This document shows, piece by piece, positions 1-8,082 of a stretch of DNA of 33,079 bases. Under the pieces are notes generated by a model. The model was not told where the DNA came from. It made no database searches and saw nothing but the letters and a program-made list of their open reading frames with translations. The first letter of the stretch is position 1. Every line of letters begins with the position of its first letter. Source of the stretch: Fibrobacter sp. (GTDB lineage: Bacteria; Fibrobacterota; Fibrobacteria; Fibrobacterales; Fibrobacteraceae); the NCBI GenBank assembly GCA_017530965.1, contig JAFXLS010000143.1, positions 1-33,079 on the forward strand. The letters run 5' to 3'. The translations under genes were made by a program, and so were the position numbers.

Positions 1-15
1 CAGCGGGGTAAGCGT

Positions 16-675
16 ATGAGTACGATCAAGTGTACGTTGGACAACCTGGCAAAAACCTTGGAAAAGGAAGTCCAGAAAGAAGTCAAGCAGGCAAAATTTG
101 CCGCCATGAAGGCGCTGAATAATGTTGCTTTTAAGGCGAGAACTAAGTTGATTGACGAATACAAGGAAAGCTTTGTCGTCAGGAATACGAACTTGCCGAA
201 GGCTGTTTCTGTCAAAAAGGCGACGAAAGAAAAGTTGACTGCAGAGGTTTCGTTCCCGAAAGACTGGATGTATATCAACACCAAAGGCGGGAAAAAGGAG
301 CCCGAGCACAGTAAGGTTCTTATGGTGCCGCTTAAAAACGGTGGCTTGAAAGATTACAGAACGCAATCCGGAAAAATCAAGCAGTCTAAAAAGCCTGCGA
401 GTTTGCTGCATTATGCCGACACTCATCCTAAAAAGACTAAGGCCCATGTCGCAAATCCACATCCGTTCGTGATGCGCAATAAGAAGGGTCAGACAATGAT
501 TGCGGTCCGTGACAAGGCAAACCGCAAGGATATGAAATTCCTTTATGTCGGGGTCCCGGCTGCAAACGTGAAGAAAAGATGGGATTTTGAGAACATTGTG
601 AAAGAAACGGCGAATAAGGAATTGCCAAAAGAATTCGAAAAGGAGTTCAAAAAGGCGATGGAAACGGCGAAATAG
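16..675 (+). CDS. Putative minor tail / head-completion protein (lambda gpZ-like)
   Basis: A very Lys-rich 219-aa protein. An N-terminal helical stretch rich in Ala and Lys (residues 5-45, including MKALNNVAFKAR) is followed by beta-rich sequence, an NPHPF motif near residue 148 and a Lys/Glu-rich helical tail. The layout (AxKALN..A.KAR near the N-terminus, basic throughout, about 200 aa) recalls the minor tail protein Z group, which acts in tail completion, but the resemblance is weak. It lies just upstream of the gpW-like and portal genes, where lambda has only the terminase, so a Z-like gene here would be displaced. A purine-rich GGGGTAAG stretch precedes the ATG and may act as ribosome binding site. 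The gene is followed by a phage-type promoter, so it belongs to the transcription unit entering from the left of the window. It could instead be another virion-morphogenesis protein. Confidence 0.45.
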   Translation: MSTIKCTLDNLAKTLEKEVQKEVKQAKFAAMKALNNVAFKARTKLIDEYKESFVVRNTNLPKAVSVKKATKEKLTAEVSFPKDWMYINTKGGKKEPEHSKVLMVPLKNGGLKDYRTQSGKIKQSKKPASLLHYADTHPKKTKAHVANPHPFVMRNKKGQTMIAVRDKANRKDMKFLYVGVPAANVKKRWDFENIVKETANKELPKEFEKEFKKAMETAK

Positions 676-685
676 CCTTAAAAAT

Positions 686-731
686 CTTGTGTCAAAATTG
701 TGGAAAAGCGTTAAACCGTCGTGTAAATTTG
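686..731 (+). promoter_or_regulatory. Phage late-type promoter A
   Basis: CTTGTGTCAAAA (686-697), 26 bases, then TAAATTTG (724-731), a perfect TAnnTTTG -7 box of the Bacteroidota type. The ATG of the gpW-like gene follows 7 bases later with no Shine-Dalgarno sequence. The same 12-mer and the same spacing recur at 2492 and 14459. No TTG lies at the -33 position expected of the Bacteroidota promoter, so the 12-mer probably takes its place as an activator site (inference). Confidence 0.65.
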
Positions 732-738
732 GATTTGT

Positions 739-978
739 ATGGCTGCATTGCATTCGGTAGAATTTTGTCAACAGATGGTGAGCGAGTACCAGCACGCTCT
801 TTCAAAAGTGCTTTTGGGCCAAAGTTACTCCATAAATGGCCGTGCACTTACCCGAGTGAACCACAACGAAATTTTGGAAGGCCTTAAATACTGGAATGAC
901 GAGCTTGCTAAGGCTAAAGCTGCCGAAGGTGGCGATGTTGGCACAATCCGATGCCGGAGGGTGATTATTCATGGCTAA
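739..978 (+). CDS. gpW-like head-tail connector
   Basis: A 79-aa protein with an N-terminal amphipathic helix, a short beta hairpin (GQSYSINGRALTRVN, residues 27-41) and a second helix (ILEGLKYWNDELAKAKA). This helix-hairpin-helix layout and size match lambda gpW (68 aa), which joins the portal vertex to the tail connector after DNA packaging. The C-terminal GTIRCRRVII resembles the basic end of gpW homologues. The position directly before the portal gene is the classical lambda W-B order, and the two reading frames overlap by 8 bases. No ribosome binding site precedes the ATG. The TAAATTTG box ends 7 bases upstream, which suggests a nearly leaderless message. Sequence identity to known gpW was not measured. 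Confidence 0.7.
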   Translation: MAALHSVEFCQQMVSEYQHALSKVLLGQSYSINGRALTRVNHNEILEGLKYWNDELAKAKAAEGGDVGTIRCRRVIIHG

Positions 979-2491
979 CTATAGCCCGACAATTCCGTGG
1001 AAAGGAGCCGATTTTATTGGCGATGCCCTGAAAACGTTTTTGTATTCTCGTGGTTCTGCCGATGCTGATTTGGCCGAAAGTCGCGATGTTCTTGAATATC
1101 GGTCGCGGGCGCTTTATCAGAATGCTCCTTTTGCCGGTGCTGCGGTCGATACGAAAGTTATCAACGTTGTCGGTTCGGGTCTGTCTTGCCGTCCTTCGCC
1201 GAAGTCGGAATTCCTGAGTGATGTTTCCCAGGAGAAAATCAAGGAATTCGGTAAAAAGGCGCGTGGGCTTTTCGAGCTTTGGGCTGCATCGAAAGACTGT
1301 GACGCCGAGCGCGACAAGAATTTTTACCAAATGCAGGAACTTGTAATGAAGACCAAGGCGATCTGCGGTGATTGCTTTGCGTTGAAATGTTGGCACAATG
1401 TGCCTTCTTCTGCCTTCGGTCTTTGCTACAAACTTCTGGAAGGGAACCGTTGCCGAAATCCGTATGACAAAAGCGATACTAGGGAACTTGCGATGGGCGT
1501 GGAAAACGACAAGGATTCCGTGCATATCGCTTATTGGTTTACCAAGTATCCGGATTACGATGTCGGCGGTTTGGGCAGGTATTGGGAGTCGGTGCGTGTG
1601 CCGACTTATGACGCTTTCGGTTTTCGGAATGTTGTGCATGTATTCAAGTCTGACCGTCCGAACCAGCGCCGTGGCGTTCCCTGGCTTGCTCCGATTATCC
1701 CGATGATCAAGCACCAGGAACGGTTCCAGGATGCAACCTTGATCAATGCCATCGTGCAGTCGATGTACACGGTGTTTATCAAGTCGGCTGAATCTACGGT
1801 TCCGAATAATTTTACCGGGAATGTTCAGGGTAAAGAACGTGTTACGCCTGAAGCGGGGCCTAAAGCTGCTGCTGAACTTGCCGCGGGAAATGTAATCGAG
1901 CTTGGCAAGGGCGAATCCATTGAAGTTGCCGATGCAAAAAGGCCTAATTCAGATTATCGCGATTACATGCGCGAAGTCTGCATGGAAATGGCTTCTCGCC
2001 TGAATATGAGCTATGAACAGGTGCTCAAGCACTTCGAAGGTTCTTACAACTCTGTGCGCGGCGCAATTCTTGAATCCAAGAAAATGTTCGATATCGAACG
2101 CGCAAATCTGGTATCCGATTTTTGCCAGCCGATTTACGAAGCGCTCATTTTCGAAAGCGTTATGCTCGGCGTGCTAGATTGTCCTGGTTTTGAAGATCCG
2201 CTCAAGCGTATGGCTTGGCTGAATTGCGATTGGATTGGTGACGCTCCGGTGATGCTTGATCCGCTCAAGGAAACCACCGCGCTTAAGATGCAGGTGGATG
2301 AACAGTACAAGACTCGTTCCCAGGCGGTTCTCGAAATGAACGGTGGTGAATACTTCAGGAATGTCGAGGAACTTGCGGAAGAAGCTAAATGGCGTGAAGA
2401 AAACGGCGTTCCTGAACCGGGTGCCGTCAACCGTTCTGTTTCCGTCTCTGAGGCTAAACAGATTATCGATGAAACTGAAGACGAAAAATAA
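971..2491 (+). CDS. Portal protein, lambda gpB family
   Basis: A 506-aa protein, close to the 533 aa of lambda gpB. It should form the dodecameric ring at the capsid vertex through which DNA is packaged and ejected. The N-terminal segment RSRALYQNAPFAGAAVDTKV followed by NVVGSGL (residues 42-71) is typical of the family. RRGVPWLAPII near residue 235 matches the central QxRGxPxLAP element, and the C-terminal region has the usual helical ASRLNMSYEQV and SYNSVRGAILE segments (conserved SxNYSSxRAA-like motif). GGAGGG lies 9 bases upstream of the ATG. The gene overlaps the end of the gpW-like gene and is followed after one base by promoter B, so the downstream protease can be transcribed independently. 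No frame damage is visible. Confidence 0.9.
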   Translation: MANYSPTIPWKGADFIGDALKTFLYSRGSADADLAESRDVLEYRSRALYQNAPFAGAAVDTKVINVVGSGLSCRPSPKSEFLSDVSQEKIKEFGKKARGLFELWAASKDCDAERDKNFYQMQELVMKTKAICGDCFALKCWHNVPSSAFGLCYKLLEGNRCRNPYDKSDTRELAMGVENDKDSVHIAYWFTKYPDYDVGGLGRYWESVRVPTYDAFGFRNVVHVFKSDRPNQRRGVPWLAPIIPMIKHQERFQDATLINAIVQSMYTVFIKSAESTVPNNFTGNVQGKERVTPEAGPKAAAELAAGNVIELGKGESIEVADAKRPNSDYRDYMREVCMEMASRLNMSYEQVLKHFEGSYNSVRGAILESKKMFDIERANLVSDFCQPIYEALIFESVMLGVLDCPGFEDPLKRMAWLNCDWIGDAPVMLDPLKETTALKMQVDEQYKTRSQAVLEMNGGEYFRNVEELAEEAKWREENGVPEPGAVNRSVSVSEAKQIIDETEDEK

Positions 2492-2537
2492 CTTGTGTCA
2501 AAACGCGTTTTTTTAATGAACTTGTAGCTTATTTTTG
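2492..2537 (+). promoter_or_regulatory. Phage late-type promoter B
   Basis: CTTGTGTCAAAA (2492-2503), 26 bases, then TATTTTTG (2530-2537, TAnnTTTG) and the protease ATG 5 bases further on. There is no Shine-Dalgarno sequence between box and start codon. The spacing is identical to promoter C at 14459. Confidence 0.7.
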
Positions 2538-2542
2538 AACCG

Positions 2543-3799
2543 ATGAACAAAAAATTGTTGAAAATTCTTTCCGGACAATGGGCTATTGAGCCTAAAGCCA
2601 TGGAGGCCTTGTGTTCTTCTGACTTTGGCGACCCTGCCTGGAAGGAATCTAACGAGCCAAATCACAAGAATAATGTCGATATCCAGAACGGTATTGCCGT
2701 TTTGCACATCGATGGCGCTTTGACGTATCGTTCCAACATCTGGAAAGCTTGGTTTGGCGTTGATACCTACAATTCTATCGAAAATGCGTTCAATGAACTT
2801 GTTGCCGACGAATCGGTGAAGGGTATTGTGCTTTCGATTGATTCTCCGGGTGGTGAGATTAAGGGCGTTTCCGACCTTGCAGACCGCATTTTTGCCGCTC
2901 GTGGAACAAAAGAATGCGGAATTGTCGCTCATTCTGCCGGCGCGATGTGCTCGGCGGCATACTGGATTGCGTCTGCTTGCGAAAAGGTTGTTGCGTCCAG
3001 TGTCGCGCAAGTCGGTTCTATTGGCGTTATGGGTGTTTTGAGTGGCGACGAAGACAAGTCTGTAACTTACCTGCGTTCGAGTCTTAGCCCGAATAAGAAC
3101 TTGGATCCGAATACGCCCGAGGGGCGCTCCGCTGTCGAAAAGAACTTGGACGCCATGGCTAAAGTCTTTGTTGAAGCTCTTGCGAAAAATCGAAATTCCG
3201 ATTTTGATTCTGTACTTGAACGTTATGGACAAGGAAAAGTTTTTGTCGGTCAAGAGGCTCTTGAAGCCGGTATGGTCGATGCGATTGATTCCCTTGATTC
3301 CGTTGTTGAAAAAATGATTAAACATCAAACCATAGGAGGCAACATGCCTACTAATCAAACTCCGGCTCAGACTCCGGCTGCTCAGGCCACTGTAGATGTG
3401 GATGCTGTGCGTCAAGAGGCTGTTGCCGCCGAACGTACCCGAATTGCGGGTATTTCCTCCGCCTTCGAAGGCCTTGGCCTTGACGGCGATTGCAAGAAGT
3501 TTATTGCCGAAGGCAAGACGGTTGACGAAGCAAAGGCGTTTTGTCTTGAGGCTTGCAAGAAGCAACTTGCTGAAGCTAAAACTGCGGCTCCGTCCGCTTC
3601 GGCTACTCCCGCTAATCCCGCTGCAGATCCTGCCGCTACCGCCGGCCTTACTGCAGAACAGAAGGCTCTGATTGCCCAGGGAATGGCCGCTGGTGCCGCT
3701 GCCGCAAACTCTGTCCAGGCTGGAACGGCTGAACCGATGTCTGACGCTGACAAGCGTGCTTTTGACGCGTTCGCCGCCGGTGCAAAAAACTTTCGATAA
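2543..3799 (+). CDS. S49 (SppA-like) capsid maturation protease with C-terminal scaffold region, lambda gpC-like
   Basis: A 418-aa protein. Residues 50-260 form an S49 serine-protease domain: VLHIDGALTYRS (53-64), IDSPGGE (99-105) and AHSAGAMCSAAYWIAS (129-144), where Ser137 is the probable nucleophile. Lys185 in SLSPNKNLDP is the probable general base by analogy with SppA. Residues 268-418 are Ala/Pro-rich with predicted helices, as in the scaffold part of lambda C/Nu3. Phage proteases of this type cleave scaffold and portal during prohead maturation. The ATG sits 5 bases after the TATTTTTG box of promoter B and lacks a Shine-Dalgarno sequence, so the message is probably leaderless. A strong internal start in the same frame lies at 3344 (separate entry). 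The decoration and capsid genes follow. Confidence 0.88.
   Translation: MNKKLLKILSGQWAIEPKAMEALCSSDFGDPAWKESNEPNHKNNVDIQNGIAVLHIDGALTYRSNIWKAWFGVDTYNSIENAFNELVADESVKGIVLSIDSPGGEIKGVSDLADRIFAARGTKECGIVAHSAGAMCSAAYWIASACEKVVASSVAQVGSIGVMGVLSGDEDKSVTYLRSSLSPNKNLDPNTPEGRSAVEKNLDAMAKVFVEALAKNRNSDFDSVLERYGQGKVFVGQEALEAGMVDAIDSLDSVVEKMIKHQTIGGNMPTNQTPAQTPAAQATVDVDAVRQEAVAAERTRIAGISSAFEGLGLDGDCKKFIAEGKTVDEAKAFCLEACKKQLAEAKTAAPSASATPANPAADPAATAGLTAEQKALIAQGMAAGAAAANSVQAGTAEPMSDADKRAFDAFAAGAKNFR
3344..3799 (+). CDS. Nested capsid scaffold protein (Nu3-like, internal start)
   Basis: An ATG at 3344 is in frame with the protease gene (codon 268) and is preceded by a full AGGAGG at 3334-3339. The parent gene itself has no ribosome binding site, so this internal site stands out. 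The product would be 151 aa: a Pro/Ala/Gln-rich start, a helical segment around VDAVRQEAVAAERTRI, and an Ala-rich C-terminal half ending in DAFAAGAKNF. Lambda makes its scaffold Nu3 from the 3' end of gene C in the same way. Separate synthesis here is inferred from the start site and the family precedent. Confidence 0.65.
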   Translation: MPTNQTPAQTPAAQATVDVDAVRQEAVAAERTRIAGISSAFEGLGLDGDCKKFIAEGKTVDEAKAFCLEACKKQLAEAKTAAPSASATPANPAADPAATAGLTAEQKALIAQGMAAGAAAANSVQAGTAEPMSDADKRAFDAFAAGAKNFR

Positions 3800-3811
3800 A
3801 AGGAGGTGAAA

Positions 3812-4498
3812 ATGTTTGAACCGATTGTTTTTGAAAACAAGAAAATCTTTGCAGGTGACACTCAGCCTCGCAATATCGGCTCCGGTATCATTTACGGTGC
3901 CGACCTTCAGGCCGGTTCTGTGCTTGCCTCCCGTGGCGTGGCTACCTCTGCGACGAAGGCAAAGAAGTCCGTAACCTTTACCGGAACTCCGGTTGCTACC
4001 AAGACTGTCAAGCTGTCTGTCAATGGCAACGAAGTAACCTACACGATTGCTTCTACGACCTTGGCTGATGAAGTTGCCGGTCTCAAGGCGGCAATCAATG
4101 CTGACAATGTTCTGAAGAACATTGTGGCTGCCACCAATTCCGCAGGCAAGCTTCTTATCGAATGGAAGGAAGCTGGTTCTGCCGGTAATGACATGGTGAT
4201 TGTTGTTACGGTTGGCGACGGTGCTGGTGTCGAAGCTGGTGCGGTTGCTGTCGAAACCATCGGCCAGTCCGTCGGTGATGAACTCTTCGAAATCGTCGAT
4301 TCCGACAGTGGCACTGCTGCGCTTCAGGATCCGGTCGGCGTCTTGCTCGAAGATACCAAGGCGGGTAAGTCTGGCGCTATCGCCTTTACGGGCGAAGTAG
4401 ACGTTGCCGAACTCAAATTCGCCGAAGGCGATTCCATCAACAATTTCTTGAAGGCTCTGCGCAAGATTGGAATTTTCCCGCGCACTGTCAACGAATAA
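3812..4498 (+). CDS. Head decoration protein, lambda gpD-like, with inserted domain
   Basis: A 228-aa protein, about twice the 110 aa of lambda gpD. Residues 1-45 (GDTQPRNIGSGIIYGADLQAGSVL) and 155-225 (VGVLLEDTKAGKSGAIAFTG, then ALRKIGIF near the end) are the two halves of the trimeric decoration fold that stabilises expanded capsids. Residues about 45-152 are an insertion resembling the domain at residues 115-200 of this phage's own tail sheath (VTFTG, VNGNEV, LKAAINA, GNDMVIVV). The ATG at 3812 is preceded by AGGAGG at 3801-3806. An in-frame GTG at 3806 overlaps that Shine-Dalgarno sequence and was rejected as start. Placement between scaffold and major capsid gene is the lambda C-D-E order. 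Confidence 0.8.
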   Translation: MFEPIVFENKKIFAGDTQPRNIGSGIIYGADLQAGSVLASRGVATSATKAKKSVTFTGTPVATKTVKLSVNGNEVTYTIASTTLADEVAGLKAAINADNVLKNIVAATNSAGKLLIEWKEAGSAGNDMVIVVTVGDGAGVEAGAVAVETIGQSVGDELFEIVDSDSGTAALQDPVGVLLEDTKAGKSGAIAFTGEVDVAELKFAEGDSINNFLKALRKIGIFPRTVNE

Positions 4499-4510
4499 AA
4501 GGAGGATGAC

Positions 4511-5539
4511 ATGCCTGATTATATGAATGTCGCGACTCTTACCAAGCAGGTAAACAATAACTTGCCTCCCAAGCGTTTTCTTTCCGGATTTTTCCAGGTG
4601 GAAACGCTTAAGACCGTGAATGCCGAACTCGACACTGTCGAAGGAACTCACGTTCTTGCTCCGTTCAAACGCGAAGGGGCCAAGCGCACCATTACGAAGC
4701 GCTCTGGCTACACCAAGCGACCGTTCCATTGCTATGAAATTGCTTTGGAACGTCCGACCGACGCGTTTGACGTGCTCAAGGCTCAGCCTGGTGAACCGGC
4801 GGTCCTTGTTGATCCGATGGACGCAAACCAGCGTCAGTCCTACATCTTGGGCAATGATACTGCTGACCTGAGCAACCGCATCAACCGCACGATCGAAATG
4901 ATTTGCTCCAAGGCTCTTTTCGAAGGCGGCTACGAAATTCTTGACGAAGAAGGGAAGAAAATCGACAGTATTTCTTTCGATGTCAAGGCAACCCACAAGA
5001 TTACCAAGAGCGGTAATTCGATTTGGACTGGCGACGGTGCTGACATCATTGGCGACCTGTCTGATCTCGATACGGTTGTTAGCGAAGATTCTGGCTTGGC
5101 TGTTGCCGACAAGATTTTCGGCGCTGCTGCTTGGAAGGCTGCTCGTGCAAACGAAAAGTTCATGAAAGACTTTGACCGTATCCATGTGACGGGCAATTCC
5201 ATGGACCTGGGTGGCGGTGTCAACAGCAACGGTGCGAAACTTGTTGGTTACCACAATGGTAGCCGCATTTGGGTGTACAACGATACGTATACCGTCAACA
5301 AGGCCAAGACGAGCTTTGTCCCGAAGGACAAGGTGCTTGCTATCGGCGAAGGTCTTGCTGCCAAGCTGTACTTCGGTTGCGTCGGTAATGTCAAGGACGG
5401 CTGGTTCCGTGCTGAACGTTTTGCCAAGACGATTTACGACGAAGACGAAGAAATCCAGAAGCTCATCATGAAGAGTCGTCCGCTTGCAGTCTTGCAGCAG
5501 CCGGATGGTATCGCCTGGGCCAAGGTCGTCAACCTCTAG
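4511..5539 (+). CDS. Major capsid protein, lambda gpE family
   Basis: A 342-aa protein, one residue longer than lambda gpE (341 aa). It carries family features: the N-terminal NNLPPKRFLSGFFQ, the TKRSGYTKRPFHCYEIALERPT region around residue 62 (where gpE has its aromatic, positively charged loop), a central strand TGNSMDLGGG, and the C-terminal MKSRPLAVLQQPDGIAWAKV. This protein forms the icosahedral shell in the HK97 fold and binds the decoration protein. AAAGGAGG lies 5 bases before the ATG. The spacing of 12 bases to the decoration gene suggests co-translation from one transcript. Codon use is GC-rich at third positions, as expected for a highly expressed gene in this genome. Confidence 0.9.
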   Translation: MPDYMNVATLTKQVNNNLPPKRFLSGFFQVETLKTVNAELDTVEGTHVLAPFKREGAKRTITKRSGYTKRPFHCYEIALERPTDAFDVLKAQPGEPAVLVDPMDANQRQSYILGNDTADLSNRINRTIEMICSKALFEGGYEILDEEGKKIDSISFDVKATHKITKSGNSIWTGDGADIIGDLSDLDTVVSEDSGLAVADKIFGAAAWKAARANEKFMKDFDRIHVTGNSMDLGGGVNSNGAKLVGYHNGSRIWVYNDTYTVNKAKTSFVPKDKVLAIGEGLAAKLYFGCVGNVKDGWFRAERFAKTIYDEDEEIQKLIMKSRPLAVLQQPDGIAWAKVVNL

Positions 5540-5549
5540 GAACTAAACT

Positions 5550-5924
5550 GTGAGTGCATTTTCCGAAAGTCTCAATGAAGATTTAAACGGCGTTTTTTTC
5601 GACGTTGAAGCTTTCGGTAATGCCGTGGTTTTAGTCCGTGGGTCTGACCGAATTCAGATGAATGGACTTTACGACGCGCAGGCGCTTGATAGTGGCGAGT
5701 CTCTTGGTCCAGATGTGACTGCTATTTCTCACCGCCCGAGGCTGGTTGTCCGCAAGGTCGATTTGCCTGGGCAGGTGGCCCGCAAGGGCGATGTCTTTGA
5801 AATTGAGATGAAATCCGGATTCCAGAAGTCGCTCAAGTTGAAAGCGGTTGATTTTGCCGACGAATCTGACGGAACTGTAACCTACCAGCTTGAACTGGTA
5901 AAGAAGGTGCCTGTCAATGGCTAA
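5550..5924 (+). CDS. Head-tail joining protein, lambda gpFII-like
   Basis: A 124-aa protein starting at GTG, with AGGA 8 bases upstream. Residues 60-105 (ISHRPRLVVRKVDLPGQVARKGDVFEI) match the beta-rich core of gpFII-like proteins, where a strand pair is followed by the VRxxDLxxxxRGDxxxI pattern. FII (117 aa) binds below gpW and forms the surface to which the tail attaches. The location just after the capsid gene and before a U-like gene agrees with lambda, and the stop overlaps the next start by 8 bases, indicating coupling. A distant relative of the same connector fold in another phage type cannot be excluded. Confidence 0.7.
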   Translation: MSAFSESLNEDLNGVFFDVEAFGNAVVLVRGSDRIQMNGLYDAQALDSGESLGPDVTAISHRPRLVVRKVDLPGQVARKGDVFEIEMKSGFQKSLKLKAVDFADESDGTVTYQLELVKKVPVNG

Positions 5925-6498
5925 TAGAACTCTTGATTGCATTAAGACTTTGCGAGCAAGTGTTGTGCAGACGCTTAAGACTGCGGACATTCCTGGAATC
6001 GGCCAAAATGTTTTCTCCGCCAGGCAGGAACGTGCCTGGCCGGAGGAATCTGGCTTTATTTGTGTCTATACGCCCGAAACGAATTTTGATGATAAACGGA
6101 CCTCTCCGCGCTTTTACTATGTGACCGGTGATTTGGTCATTGATGTGTATGGCCGTGGAGCTGTAGATGATTCGAATGATCAGTCCGAAATATACGATGT
6201 AAACGATTTTCTTGATGATGTAGCTAAGGCCGTTGCTGAAGCTCTTCAGCCTATCGAATGCCGCGTTGGCCCCTATTCGGGGCTTGTAAGAAGGCTTGTG
6301 CTCAAGTCGATTGCAAATAACTTGAGTTCTGCAGGCGAAGCGGACCGTGGCAATCAGCGAATGGTCTTTGGCATTGAGTATGCCGTGACAATTACGGTTG
6401 GTGGTCCTGCAGACGATTTCTTGAAGGCTGAAAACACGCTTTCGATGGGTAGTGGCGCTGGCAACAAGATTGAATTTGATACGAATGTTAGACCTTAA
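5917..6498 (+). CDS. Tail terminator protein, lambda gpU-like
   Basis: A 193-aa protein. The N-terminal helix (TLDCIKTLRASVVQTLKTA) is followed by alternating strands (GFICVYTPETNF, FYYVTGDLVIDVYGR) and a helix DVNDFLDDVAKAVAEAL, the layout of the gpU group that caps the tail tube and joins it to the head connector. The C-terminal half includes RMVFGIEYAVTITVG, a strand typical of the family, followed by a less ordered tail. GAAGGTG lies upstream of the ATG, and the gene overlaps the preceding one. It is the last head-tail interface gene before the sheath gene. The assignment rests on order and secondary-structure pattern rather than strong motifs. Confidence 0.65.
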   Translation: MANRTLDCIKTLRASVVQTLKTADIPGIGQNVFSARQERAWPEESGFICVYTPETNFDDKRTSPRFYYVTGDLVIDVYGRGAVDDSNDQSEIYDVNDFLDDVAKAVAEALQPIECRVGPYSGLVRRLVLKSIANNLSSAGEADRGNQRMVFGIEYAVTITVGGPADDFLKAENTLSMGSGAGNKIEFDTNVRP

Positions 6499-6513
6499 AA
6501 ACGGAGGATGCCG

Positions 6514-8070
6514 ATGAGCATTTCTTTTGGTGAAATTCCGGCGGACAACCTTGTCCCCATGTTTATGACCGAGTTCGATAACTCGAACGCGGCGAAGGGC
6601 GGTGCAATGCCCTGGAAGAACTTGCTCATTGGGCAGGCCGTCCAGGCTTACAACCCTGAAACACGCACCGAGTCTTTCCGTCCGAAATCGGACAACACTG
6701 GAACGCTGAAGCTGATTACGAGCGACGAACAGGCTGATGCCCTTTACGGTGCAGGCTCGCAGATTGCCCGCATGATCCGTGCGTTCCGCAAGAATACCCG
6801 CAACAGCGAACTTTGGGCTTTGGCTGTTGCCGATGGCTCGACCGCTGCCGAAGGCGAAATCGCGGTGTCTTTCGCGGGTTCCGCTACGGTCGCTCCGAAG
6901 TCCGGAGCAATTCGCTTGATGATCGGTGGCCAGAGCGTTGCGGCTGACGTGGTCGCTGGCAAGACTGCAGCCGAAGTTGCGACTGCCATTGCCGCCGCCA
7001 TCAACGAAAACCAGCAGCTGCCTGTTGTTGCTGAAGCTTCGAGCGCTACCGTGACCCTCACGGCAAAGAACGGCGGTATTTGCGGCCAGGGTATCGATAT
7101 CCGCTACAACCATTACCAGGGTCAAGAACTCCCGCAGGGCGTCCAGCTGGCCATTACCGCCATGACTGGCGGTGGCTCCGACACGTCTTACGTGACGGCC
7201 AATGTCGCCAACATCATTCGCGGCACCTGGTTCAACGCCATCGTTGCCGGTTCCGACGATGCGACGAACGTTGCCGAAATCAAGCGCATCCTGGATGACC
7301 GCTGGACGGCGACCGTACAGCAGACCGGCGTGTTGTTCTTCAGCCTGAACGGCTGTAGCGTGACTTCCGGTGGTGACACGACTGACTACGGCACTGCAAG
7401 CCTTGATGCTCTCGTGGAACGTGGCGGCGACCTGAATTCCCAGGTGATTTGCTTGCCGTCCCTTCCGGAAACGCCGACTCCGGGCTTCGAAGTTGCTGCC
7501 GCCGTGCTCGGCTGCGTTGCCCCGAAGGCCCTGAACGACCCCGCTCAGCCGCTTTCGAACTGGGCTGTCGCTGGCATCGTCGCTCCGCGTGAAACCGACC
7601 GCGAAGACCTCGAAGGCAATAACCTTCTCCTGAAGGCCGGTTGCGCCCTGTTGACCTGCGGCAACGATGGCACTGTGTATCTCAAGCGCATGGTGACCAC
7701 CTACAAGACAAATCCTGCAGGTGCGAAGGATACCAGCTACCAGCAGCTCGAAAAGGTGTTCACGCTCTCGTTCCTGCGCTGGGATTGGAATAATTACCTC
7801 GCTGGCCGCTACCCGCACGCAAAGCTTGCGGATGACGGTACGGACTTTGGCCCGGGCCAGGTAATCATGACTCCGAAGCTTGGCGAAGCCGAACTTTTGG
7901 GTCGCTACGAATACTGGATTTCGAAGGGCCTTGTCCAGGATTACGCCACCTTCAAGGCGAACCTTGTCGTGGCTCGCGATCCGGACGACGATACCGCGCT
8001 CCAGTTCCTCATCCCCGCCGACTTGATTGACCAGTTCTTCATCGGCAAGTCCAAGATTCAGTTCAAGTAA
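6514..8070 (+). CDS. Contractile tail sheath protein, Mu gpL-like
   Basis: A 518-aa protein. The N-terminal ISFGEIPADNLVPMFMTEFDNS and KNLLIGQA (residues 36-43), then LITSDEQADALYGAGSQIARM, are standard for Mu-type sheath proteins, which polymerise around the tube and contract to drive it into the host envelope. The middle carries an insertion domain (115-200). The C-terminal half has ALNDPAQPLSNWAVAGIVAP, LLKAGCALLTCGNDGTVYLKR and TTYKTNPAG, the conserved handshake and core region. Two ATGs compete: the one at 6508 directly abuts GGAGG and is too close, while the one at 6514 has 6 bases of spacing and was chosen. Strong GC3 codon bias suggests high expression. Confidence 0.92.
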   Translation: MSISFGEIPADNLVPMFMTEFDNSNAAKGGAMPWKNLLIGQAVQAYNPETRTESFRPKSDNTGTLKLITSDEQADALYGAGSQIARMIRAFRKNTRNSELWALAVADGSTAAEGEIAVSFAGSATVAPKSGAIRLMIGGQSVAADVVAGKTAAEVATAIAAAINENQQLPVVAEASSATVTLTAKNGGICGQGIDIRYNHYQGQELPQGVQLAITAMTGGGSDTSYVTANVANIIRGTWFNAIVAGSDDATNVAEIKRILDDRWTATVQQTGVLFFSLNGCSVTSGGDTTDYGTASLDALVERGGDLNSQVICLPSLPETPTPGFEVAAAVLGCVAPKALNDPAQPLSNWAVAGIVAPRETDREDLEGNNLLLKAGCALLTCGNDGTVYLKRMVTTYKTNPAGAKDTSYQQLEKVFTLSFLRWDWNNYLAGRYPHAKLADDGTDFGPGQVIMTPKLGEAELLGRYEYWISKGLVQDYATFKANLVVARDPDDDTALQFLIPADLIDQFFIGKSKIQFK

Positions 8071-8082
8071 AGGAGGCTCAAG

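Noticed and set aside
2513-5254. 913-codon open frame on the complementary strand
   Set aside because: It lies opposite the protease, decoration and capsid genes, which have clear families, ribosome binding sites and promoters. The antisense translation shows no domain and reflects codon bias of the real strand.
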